A stretch of 6,250 nucleotides of DNA, taken from an uncultured Eubacteriales bacterium. GTDB lineage: Bacteria; Bacillota; Clostridia; Monoglobales; Monoglobaceae. A program made the position numbers and the translations under genes. Below are positions 1 through 4,944 of the stretch, one piece after another. How positions within the stretch are numbered: the stretch's first letter is position 1; each line of letters begins with the position of its first letter. Where the stretch lies: assembly GCA_958346135.1 (NCBI GenBank), contig CATVQN010000074.1, positions 1 through 6,250 on the forward strand, in the 5' to 3' direction. The notes under the pieces are model-generated. The model was not told the origin of the DNA, searched no databases, and saw only the letters and a list, made by a program, of their open reading frames with translations.

Positions 1-365
1 TTTTTTCTCATAAATATGCGGCTTCTCTTGCCGGTTTGGGAGCGGTAGGCAAGAGCGGACTTTTTTTATCTTTAGAAAACGGCCCCAGAGTGCGGTTGGG
101 AACAGTCTTGACGGATTTCCCTTTTTCCGTACAGCCGTCGCACCCGGTTTGTCCCTGCGGTGATTGCCGGCTATGCGTCGCTGCCTGTCCCGCAATGGCC
201 ATTACCGGAAGAACCTGGGAGGCAGAGGGAAAGCGGGATGATATTCTGGACGCACGGGCCTGCAGTGAATATATGAAAAGGAACTATCAGCATATTGGCC
301 GAGGATCCGTTTGCGGCATTTGTATGCAGGTTTGCCCCAAGGGAAAGCCAAAACAAAAGAAATAG
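1..365 (+). CDS. Epoxyqueuosine reductase-like 4Fe-4S protein, C-terminal part (5' end outside window)
   Basis: The frame is open from base 3 to a TAG at 363-365, giving 120 visible codons with no start, so the N-terminus lies off the left edge. The visible part opens with HKYAASLAGLGAVGKSGL, which resembles the substrate/cobalamin-domain end of QueG-type proteins (AGLGxxGKxxL). About 40 residues on comes a double [4Fe-4S] module: CGDCRLCVAACP (C-x2-C-x2-C-x3-CP), then a lone Cys in ARACSEYM, then CGICMQVCP (C-x2-C-x3-CP). All eight expected ligands are present. The protein ends in a Lys-rich tail right after the second cluster, so it lacks the HEAT-repeat extension of QueG from the E. coli type and is more like the short clostridial 'QueG-like' reductases. 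Its actual substrate cannot be told from this piece. It is probably cotranscribed with the thioesterase gene 4 bp downstream. Confidence 0.85.
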   Translation, partial: FSHKYAASLAGLGAVGKSGLFLSLENGPRVRLGTVLTDFPFSVQPSHPVCPCGDCRLCVAACPAMAITGRTWEAEGKRDDILDARACSEYMKRNYQHIGRGSVCGICMQVCPKGKPKQKK

Positions 366-369
366 GGAG

Positions 370-858
370 ATGATTGCTATCAATACGGAAAATGCAAAAT
401 ATGTAAAAGACTCCTACACGGAACAGATTCAGATTTTAAACCAGTCCAGCATCAACGGCTATAACAGGCTGTTCGGTGGACAGCTGATGGAGTGGATCGA
501 TGTTGTGGCGGCAATTGTGGCACGGCGGCATTCCGGAAAAAATGTCACAACGGCGGCCATTGATAATCTCCAGTTTCAAGGACCGGCCTATGCCAATGAC
601 AGTATTTTGCTGACCGGAACCCTGACCCACGTGGGAAGAACCTCAATGGAGGTCTGTGTGAAGACCTATGTGGAAAGCCTGAACGGGGACCGGCATATTA
701 TCAATACTGCCTATATTGTCATGGTTGCACTGGATGAAAACGAACATCCGACAGAGGTGCCGGGGCTGATTTGTGTGACACCGGAGGAAAAAGAAGAGTG
801 GGAGGCCGGCGAGATGAGACAGCTTCTGCGAAAACAGCGGCGACAAGAGCGGTTTTAA
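370..858 (+). CDS. Acyl-CoA thioesterase, hotdog fold (YciA/YkhA type)
   Basis: This 162-residue protein is predicted to hydrolyse acyl-CoA thioesters in the cytoplasm. It matches the single-hotdog YciA/YkhA pattern. GYNRLFGGQLMEWID (residues 30-44) contains the conserved Asn/Gly-Gly segment and Asp44, the usual catalytic acid. TTAAIDNLQFQGPAYANDS (60-78) is the central strand pair, and VGRTSMEV (88-95) is the CoA-contacting strand. It ends with VALDENEHPTEVP and a charged tail rich in Glu, Arg and Lys. The length is normal for the family. ATG 370 is chosen because the frame upstream overlaps the Fe-S gene and has no hotdog similarity. The purine run AGGGAG (364-369) abuts this ATG with no spacer, which is unusual; translation may depend on coupling to the upstream gene, whose stop codon is 4 bp away. 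The physiological acyl-CoA is unknown. Confidence 0.93.
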   Translation: MIAINTENAKYVKDSYTEQIQILNQSSINGYNRLFGGQLMEWIDVVAAIVARRHSGKNVTTAAIDNLQFQGPAYANDSILLTGTLTHVGRTSMEVCVKTYVESLNGDRHIINTAYIVMVALDENEHPTEVPGLICVTPEEKEEWEAGEMRQLLRKQRRQERF

Positions 859-860
859 AG

Positions 861-913
861 CTTATTTTAAAAATAGCCGGGCATGATACGAAATATCTCG
901 TATCATGTCCGGC
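861..913. terminator. Strong intrinsic terminator between convergent genes
   Basis: GCCGGGCATGATACGA (876-891) pairs with TCGTATCATGTCCGGC (898-913): 16 bp with a single wobble-type mismatch and a 6-nt loop. Read on the minus strand it is followed by TATTTTTAAAAT, a good T-rich tail, so it best serves the thiT-like gene. On the + strand the tail is only CGCTTTATC, so termination of the thioesterase transcript is plausible but weaker. Confidence 0.88.
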
Positions 914-954
914 CGCTTTATCTTCACTAGGCAGAAAAGTGACGTCTGTGAAGT

Positions 955-1479
955 TTATTGCACATCTTTCGGAAAGAATAGAACCTTTGCTTTGATAAAC
1001 AGGAAAACCAGGATCACCAAAGCGATAATCAGTTCCGGAAAAATGTAGGTTGCCTGATAGAGGAAGGAGTAGAGAAAGACATTCTGACCCTCCGGAGCAT
1101 ATTCTCCAAAGACCACAACACCGCTGATAAACGAGCTTAAGAACCGGCCGGCATTTGCTATGGTTGTGCCGAGAAGAATGCCGGGAATGGTTTTGGGAAA
1201 GAATCCGGCAATGCCGAGAACCCCGGATGCCAGTATATAGTCCAGCAAAATAGACAGAGGATGGTAGATTGTTTTAGCAAACAACAGAGAAATCAAGCTG
1301 TAGATCACTCCGGCGGCAATACCTGCCCATGGTCCCCGGCGGTAAGATAATAGGATAATGGGAATCATGGTCAGGGCAATGGTGCCACCCTGCGGCATTT
1401 CCCAAATCTTAATAAAACTGCAGATAACGGCAAGTGCTGCTGCAATGGCAATTTCAATCATAATTTTCGTTTTTTTCAT
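955..1479 (-). CDS. thiT: ThiT-family ECF transporter S component (thiamine or related compound)
   Basis: This 174-residue, very hydrophobic protein is predicted to be a six-helix membrane S component that binds its vitamin substrate and docks to a shared ECF energising module (EcfA, EcfA' and EcfT; none is encoded here). Family marks are MPQGG (28-32), MIPIILLSYRRGPWAGIAAG (38-57), HPLSILLDYILA (73-84), FISG (117-120) and YAPEG (127-131). An AxxxA-type stretch near the N-terminus (AIAAALA) is consistent with ECF docking. The length is typical. Family assignment is supported independently by the TPP riboswitch in its leader. Oddity: where characterised ThiT proteins have a ligand-binding His just before the ISG motif and an Asn in YNxxY, this protein has Ser116 and Gln142. 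Thiamine is the default substrate, but a related pyrimidine or thiazole compound cannot be excluded. ATG 1479 is preceded by AGGA at a rather long spacing of about 12 nt. Confidence 0.9.
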   Translation of the reverse strand: MKKTKIMIEIAIAAALAVICSFIKIWEMPQGGTIALTMIPIILLSYRRGPWAGIAAGVIYSLISLLFAKTIYHPLSILLDYILASGVLGIAGFFPKTIPGILLGTTIANAGRFLSSFISGVVVFGEYAPEGQNVFLYSFLYQATYIFPELIIALVILVFLFIKAKVLFFPKDVQ

Positions 1480-1590
1480 AGGTTATTCATTTCCTTTCTT
1501 TGGATTTTTCTTCTGTCATCAAAAGCAGTATGTTGATTCCATTTTGCTTACTGACCGTGGAATGTGGCTGTTTGCGCATCAATCTGTATT

Positions 1591-1631
1591 TTACAAATAA
1601 ACAAAGCATATCTGTAACCATACAGATACAC
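1591..1631 (-). terminator. Riboswitch expression-platform terminator
   Basis: On the minus strand GTGTATCTGTA (1631-1621) pairs with TACAGATATGC (1616-1606): 11 bp including two G-U pairs, with a 4-nt loop TGGT. The T-rich tail TTTGTTTATTT follows. It starts about 10 nt after the TPP aptamer and lies more than 100 nt before the thiT start codon, the expected place for a TPP-dependent transcription terminator. Confidence 0.8.
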
Positions 1632-1641
1632 TCCACTTGGC

Positions 1642-1729
1642 TTCGATCCCTACGTTGGCATGATCCATACAGGTTCTAGGGTCGAAATTCACAATTTCCT
1701 CTCAGCCTGTTTACAGACCCCCCTTCGAA
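1642..1729 (-). promoter_or_regulatory. TPP riboswitch (THI-box aptamer)
   Basis: Reading the minus strand, P1 is TTCGA (1729-1725) with TCGAA (1646-1642). P2 is the GGGGGGT run with GACCC. P3 is CTGT/ACAG, followed by the invariant CTGAGA (1705-1700). An extra small hairpin, GAAATT/AATTTC, sits between CTGAGA and the P2 return strand, as in aptamers with a P3a insertion. The pyrophosphate-sensing half is GAACCTGTATGGATCATGCC then AACGTAGGGA, almost the family consensus. TPP binding is expected to stabilise P1 and let the downstream terminator form, lowering expression of the thiT-like gene. The aptamer is specific for the pathway, so it ties the transporter to thiamine status whatever its exact substrate. 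Confidence 0.95.
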
Positions 1730-1750
1730 AACTATTCAGTTGTAATGAAC

Positions 1751-1780
1751 TGCAGTCCGGTTCGCAAAAAACAGACTGCA
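1751..1780 (-). other. Leader hairpin upstream of the TPP aptamer
   Basis: TGCAGTC (1751-1757) and GACTGCA (1774-1780) form a perfect 7-bp inverted repeat with a 16-nt loop, inside the transcribed leader between the promoter and the aptamer. The loop on the transcribed strand is U-rich. Its role is unknown; it could insulate the aptamer fold or pace the polymerase. It is not followed by a U tract, so it is not a terminator. Confidence 0.45.
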
Positions 1781-1811
1781 TAAAATAAGGTTTTCCCAAA
1801 CTCTAGGGTAT

Positions 1812-1840
1812 ATTATAGCGCAGGCATCGACATTTGTCAA
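1812..1840 (-). promoter_or_regulatory. Consensus sigma-A promoter of the TPP-riboswitch/thiT transcript
   Basis: On the minus strand TTGACA (1840-1835) is separated by exactly 17 bp from TATAAT (1817-1812). Both hexamers are perfect. Transcription should start near 1805, giving a leader of about 325 nt. A promoter this strong fits a system in which control is exerted after initiation by the riboswitch. Confidence 0.92.
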
Positions 1841-1874
1841 CGATTTTTGCAAAAACCGGATTTTCCGATATAGA

Positions 1875-1927
1875 AAACAAAAACCAAAGCGGCCAACGCA
1901 GATGTTAAACACCGAATTGGCCGTTTT
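1875..1927 (-). terminator. Intrinsic terminator of the nucleotidyltransferase-nahK operon
   Basis: On the minus strand CGGCCAA (1923-1917) pairs with TTGGCCG (1896-1890). The loop is 20 nt and the tail is CTTTGGTTTTTG. AAAA just before the stem can extend it with the downstream T residues. It lies about 14 bp after the nahK stop codon and upstream of the next minus-strand promoter, so it separates the two transcription units. Confidence 0.75.
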
Positions 1928-1936
1928 GTATAAAAT

Positions 1937-3010
1937 TTAGATATATTTTGCTACAATCGTGTCCATTTCCAAAAGCTTCTTCTCAATGTCAGCAACCAGT
2001 TTGAACTGGGTTCTGGCCCGGTCCAGATTATGATGCTCCCGATGAATTTTAAAGTAAGTATCGCCGTTTAGATAGTCGGCCAAAAAACGAATGCCGCATT
2101 CGTAGGTTAGAAGAAGAGCGGACAGGGGAAGAAGCTGAATTTCCGCTTGGGTCAAACAGTCTGCGGTCTCTTTTAAAAAGCCTTTTGCGAACTGCTCAAA
2201 CTTCTCCAGATCAAACCATATTTTATTCAGATCCTGTTCGTCCTCCGCACCGCTGGAGGCGCCAAAACGCAGCGCATCGCCGAAATCATAGAGAACAGAG
2301 CCGGGCATGACGGTGTCAAGGTCAATCACGCATAAGCCTTCGTCGGTTTCCGCATCAAAGAGTATATTGTTGAGCTTTGCATCGTTGTGGGTCACTCGCA
2401 GAGGCACACTGCCGTCTGCCAGAGCGTCTACGATTTTCGAGGCATACTTGCTGTACTTTAGTGCAAAGGAAATCTCTTTGGATACTTGATCCAGACGTCC
2501 TGCTTTATTTTGTGAGACGGCATCTTTGAGCTGTTCCACCCGTACCGGAGTGTTGTGAAAATCAACAATCGTTTCAAAGAGCTTGGAAGCCGGAAAATCA
2601 TCCAGCATTCGCTGAAATTTTCCAAAGGTTCTGCCGGCGTGGTAGAACTGAACGGGATTTTCTACCATGTCATGGGTGACAGAATTCTCTACAAAAGAGT
2701 ACATCCGAAAACAGTTCTTCGGATCTGCTTCGTAGTAGCTTTTTCCGGTTTTTGTTTTAATCACAGTTAGAGTCTCCCGGGAAGGATCTCCGCCGGCTGC
2801 CGCAATTTTCTTGCTCAGGTGTGCGGTGATGTTCATAATGTTTTCCATAACCTGATCCGGATGTTTGAATACATTGACATTGATTCGCTGTAAAATAAAC
2901 CGCGGTGCGGTTTCACAGAGATAGGTGTCGTTAATATGCCCGTTTCCATAGGGCTCAATGCTGGTTTCAATTGCAAACTCCGCACAAATATCCTTTAGAC
3001 TATATTCCAT
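1937..3010 (-). CDS. nahK: N-acetylhexosamine 1-kinase (NahK/LnpB type)
   Basis: The enzyme is predicted to phosphorylate GlcNAc or GalNAc at C1 with ATP, giving HexNAc-1-phosphate in the cytoplasm. It is an aminoglycoside-phosphotransferase-fold kinase of 357 residues, against about 359 for Bifidobacterium longum NahK, to which it is clearly similar along its whole length. Shared blocks are IEPYGNGHINDTYL (18-31, nucleotide-binding loop), PRFILQRIN (36-44), VTHNDAKLNNIL (206-217, catalytic Asp210), VIDLDTVMPGSVLYDFGDAL (228-247, metal-binding Asp) and ECGIRFLADYLNGDTYF (304-320, sugar-site region). ATG 3010 is preferred because AGGAGG (3024-3019) lies 8 nt upstream; ATG 3013 would leave 5 nt. 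It overlaps the end of the nucleotidyltransferase gene by about 11 bp, so translation is probably coupled. Lack of a lacto-N-biose phosphorylase gene nearby suggests free HexNAc as input, but neighbours outside the window could change that. Confidence 0.92.
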   Translation of the reverse strand: MEYSLKDICAEFAIETSIEPYGNGHINDTYLCETAPRFILQRINVNVFKHPDQVMENIMNITAHLSKKIAAAGGDPSRETLTVIKTKTGKSYYEADPKNCFRMYSFVENSVTHDMVENPVQFYHAGRTFGKFQRMLDDFPASKLFETIVDFHNTPVRVEQLKDAVSQNKAGRLDQVSKEISFALKYSKYASKIVDALADGSVPLRVTHNDAKLNNILFDAETDEGLCVIDLDTVMPGSVLYDFGDALRFGASSGAEDEQDLNKIWFDLEKFEQFAKGFLKETADCLTQAEIQLLPLSALLLTYECGIRFLADYLNGDTYFKIHREHHNLDRARTQFKLVADIEKKLLEMDTIVAKYI

Positions 3011-3848
3011 CATAAAAACCTCCTGCCACCAGTTCCTGCATAGCTTGTACCACTGCCGGCCGATCCTGCTGATAGGTAACACCATACCATTTTTCAGCGG
3101 TGGTAAGAACCTTAACTTTCAGCTTTTCCTGGCGGATCATATGGTCAATCACAAAGGAGATATAAAACTCGTCCTTCATGGGATTTTTCATATTTTTCAG
3201 AAATTCGGAAAAATCTTCCGCAATATCATCCATCACGTTTGGAGTCAGGCCCCACATATTCATGGATGCAATGCTGTCAAGAGAAAACCCGCTGTTTTGG
3301 TCAATGTCGGTATGTTCAGTAACGCTCTTTAAAAACCCATTCTCTACCTCGCATAAGCCCCTTGAAACGGTTCCGTTTTCGGTCAGCGTATTTCCTAAAC
3401 GAAAACCAACCATACAAGCGGAGCCGTCCTTTTGCAAACAGTCATGGATAAGGGCGAAGGAACTCTGGCCGTAATAGTCATCCGCATTGATAAGGGCAAA
3501 CGGGGTGGTTACGCTGTCGCCTAGACAATAAACGGCGTGGCCGGTACCCCACGGCTTAGTTCTGCCGTTTGGAGCCGAGAAGCCCACAGGCAGCTTATCC
3601 ATATCCTGAAATACATAATCCACATCCAGCATTTTTTCAATCCGCTTTTTGGTGATTTCTCTGAAATCGTGTTCAATATCCCGGCGTATGATGAATACGG
3701 CTTTGTCAAAGCCGGCTTTGACTGCGTCATAGACCGAAAAATCCAAAATAATCTCGCCGTGAGGGCCTATGGGGTCAATTTGTTTGAGTCCGCCGTAACG
3801 GCTCCCCATCCCTGCGGCCATAACGACAAGCGTTGTACGTCCGTCCAT
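3000..3848 (-). CDS. Sugar-phosphate nucleotidyltransferase, candidate UDP-HexNAc pyrophosphorylase
   Basis: This 282-residue protein has the Rossmann-like nucleotidyltransferase fold. The N-terminal signature is LVVMAAGMGSRYGGLKQIDP (7-26), a variant of the GxGxRxxPxxK loop that binds NTP phosphates, with Arg17 and Lys22 in place. GTGHAV (101-106) is the nucleotide-base region, and NADDYYG (121-127) carries the metal-binding Asp. A C-terminal segment with WYGVTYQQDRPAVVQAMQEL resembles sugar-1-phosphate nucleotidyltransferases. It is expected to join a sugar-1-phosphate to UTP or another NTP, releasing pyrophosphate. Because it overlaps nahK, HexNAc-1-P is the natural candidate substrate, taking the place of the GalT-like LnpC enzyme of bifidobacteria. 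That is inference; glucose-1-P or another sugar is possible. Start ATG 3848 is chosen over ATG 3854 because AGGAGG (3862-3857) is 8 nt away from the former and 2 nt from the latter. Confidence 0.88.
   Translation of the reverse strand: MDGRTTLVVMAAGMGSRYGGLKQIDPIGPHGEIILDFSVYDAVKAGFDKAVFIIRRDIEHDFREITKKRIEKMLDVDYVFQDMDKLPVGFSAPNGRTKPWGTGHAVYCLGDSVTTPFALINADDYYGQSSFALIHDCLQKDGSACMVGFRLGNTLTENGTVSRGLCEVENGFLKSVTEHTDIDQNSGFSLDSIASMNMWGLTPNVMDDIAEDFSEFLKNMKNPMKDEFYISFVIDHMIRQEKLKVKVLTTAEKWYGVTYQQDRPAVVQAMQELVAGGFYDGI
3019..3024 (-). promoter_or_regulatory. Ribosome binding site deciding the nahK start
   Basis: AGGAGG on the minus strand lies inside the end of the nucleotidyltransferase gene. Spacing is 8 nt to ATG 3010 and 5 nt to ATG 3013. 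It rules out the much longer frame that is open upstream to about 3085. Confidence 0.85.
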
Positions 3849-3856
3849 TTGCATTA

Positions 3857-3862
3857 CCTCCT
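3857..3862 (-). promoter_or_regulatory. Ribosome binding site deciding the nucleotidyltransferase start
   Basis: AGGAGG on the minus strand is 8 nt from ATG 3848 and only 2 nt from ATG 3854, so the downstream ATG is preferred. Confidence 0.85.
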
Positions 3863-3955
3863 CTGGTAATATAAGCTGGAATTATTGTAAATCCATGCAA
3901 CCAAAAAGTATTTGCACAAAATTATTTTTTTTTTGCATTATTGTAAAAAAGGCAC
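3863..3955. promoter_or_regulatory. Divergent control region with direct repeats (candidate AraC-family operators)
   Basis: This AT-rich stretch lies between the nucleotidyltransferase-nahK operon and the araC-type gene. ATTATTGTAAA occurs twice in direct orientation, at 3881-3891 and 3937-3947, 56 bp apart (about 5.3 turns). TTGCA-type motifs sit beside both copies (TTGCAT at 3933-3938 on +, TTGCAT at 3900-3895 on -), with TTTGCACAAA between them and a run of ten T at 3925-3934. For the minus-strand operon the only reasonable -10 is TACAAT (3889-3884), and I find no good -35 with it, as expected of an activator-dependent promoter. Which protein binds here is inferred from position only. Confidence 0.45.
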
Positions 3956-3984
3956 TTGTACTTTTCCCTATGATTTGATAAAAT
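3956..3984 (+). promoter_or_regulatory. Possible promoter of the AraC-family regulator gene
   Basis: TTGTAC (3956-3961) and TAAAAT (3979-3984) are 17 bp apart. The -10 matches consensus at five of six bases; the -35 shares only TTG. Initiation would be near 3991, downstream of the ATG at 3983, so this promoter implies translation from ATG 4007. Confidence 0.45.
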
Positions 3985-4006
3985 GAAACAAGGGACGGTG
4001 TTTGAG

Positions 4007-4894
4007 ATGGAAAATTATGTAGGAACAAGGCTGACGGATGAGATTGTGATTAAAAAGCTGTATACGGTACATTACTTTGAGTTTTCAAAAAGCTATGTGT
4101 TTCCCGGTGAAAGTCATGATTTTTGGGAGCTTGTCTATGTAGATAAGGGAGAGATTGAGGTTGTTGCCGGAGAAAGGGTTTTGACGCTTGCCCAGGGGAG
4201 CGTTATTTTTCACAAGCCTAACGAATGGCACCGCCACTGTGCTAACGGCACTATTGCGCCCAATGTGGCAATTGTGAGCTTTGCCTGTGATGCGGAGGCT
4301 ATGAAGTTTTTTGAAAATAAGATTATGGCAGTAGGCCAGGAGCAGAAACGTCTTATTTCCAAAATCATTTCAGAATATGTCAATGCCTTCTCAACGCCGC
4401 TGAATGATCCCTATACCAAGCGGCTTCACAGAAAGCCGGGATCCTCCGTGTTTGCAGCCGAGCAGATGCTAAAGCTCTATTTGTGTGAGCTGCTGATTTC
4501 GTTTTTGCGCAGCGATCCGCTGCGGGAGCAGAGAACCTTGACGGCATTGCATCAATCCGATGCCACATTGAATCTGCTGCTCAGCTATATGAATGAAAAG
4601 GTCACCGGACATTTGGATTTGGCGGAGCTGACGACCTACAGCGGAACCAATCGAACCATGATCAACCATATCTTTCAGCGGGAGTTTCATATGGGAGCCA
4701 TTGCGTATTTCATTCATATGAAGATCGAATTGGCTAAGAAATATCTGCGGGAGGATAACTATAATATAACCCAGATTGCCGAGATCCTGGGTTATGCCAA
4801 TATTCACTATTTTTCCAGACAGTTTAAAAAGGTTACGGGAATGACGCCTACAGAGTATTCCATTTCCATTAAAGCGATGGTAAAAGACGTTTAA
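4007..4894 (+). CDS. AraC-family transcriptional regulator with N-terminal cupin sensor
   Basis: This is a 295-residue DNA-binding regulator. The N-terminal half has a cupin-like sensor: FPGESHDFWELVYVDKGEIE (32-51) followed by GSVIFHKPNEWHRH (64-77), with the His and Glu residues usual in sugar-sensing AraC proteins. The C-terminal about 95 residues form the two helix-turn-helix motifs: LDLAELTTYSGTNRTMINHIF (from 203) and NITQIAEILGYANIHYFSRQF (from 253), then the family signature KKVTGMTPTEY (274-284). The gene is divergent from the nucleotidyltransferase-nahK operon, and it most likely activates that operon in response to a HexNAc-type sugar or phosphate; this is inference from position. 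Start: ATG 3983 has no ribosome binding site and would precede the likely transcription start, whereas ATG 4007 has AAGGGA about 11 nt upstream. GTG 3998 is a third option. Confidence 0.88.
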   Translation: MENYVGTRLTDEIVIKKLYTVHYFEFSKSYVFPGESHDFWELVYVDKGEIEVVAGERVLTLAQGSVIFHKPNEWHRHCANGTIAPNVAIVSFACDAEAMKFFENKIMAVGQEQKRLISKIISEYVNAFSTPLNDPYTKRLHRKPGSSVFAAEQMLKLYLCELLISFLRSDPLREQRTLTALHQSDATLNLLLSYMNEKVTGHLDLAELTTYSGTNRTMINHIFQREFHMGAIAYFIHMKIELAKKYLREDNYNITQIAEILGYANIHYFSRQFKKVTGMTPTEYSISIKAMVKDV

Positions 4895-4936
4895 AAAACA
4901 GCACGGAGGCTTTTCAAAACCGAAAAGTCTCCGTGC
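4891..4936 (-). terminator. Intrinsic terminator of galE, overlapping the end of the AraC-type gene
   Basis: GCACGGAGGCTTTTC (4901-4915) pairs with GAAAAGTCTCCGTGC (4922-4936): 15 bp with one G-U pair and a 6-nt loop. On the minus strand TGTTTTTTAA follows, so it terminates galE. Its T tract runs over the TAA of the AraC-type gene. On the + strand the tail is CGTATCCGC, without T residues, so read-through antisense to galE is possible. Confidence 0.9.
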
Positions 4937-4944
4937 CGTATCCG

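Noticed and set aside
295..369. Upstream start for the thioesterase at TTG 295
   Set aside because: The added 25 residues are the out-of-frame reading of the conserved second Fe-S motif of the previous gene.
1487..1579. 30-codon leader frame (starting MRKQPH) between the riboswitch terminator and thiT
   Set aside because: It has no ribosome binding site and no recognisable motif; the riboswitch explains the regulation. It is probably chance.
2555..2770. 71-codon + strand frame within nahK
   Set aside because: It is antisense to conserved NahK sequence and has no ribosome binding site or domain.
3011..3085. Longer nahK start at about 3085
   Set aside because: It would overlap the nucleotidyltransferase by 86 bp and add residues absent from NahK; AGGAGG directs initiation at 3010 or 3013.
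3868..3873. TATATT as the -10 of the nucleotidyltransferase-nahK operon
   Set aside because: Transcription would begin inside the ribosome binding site at about 3861, leaving no usable leader.
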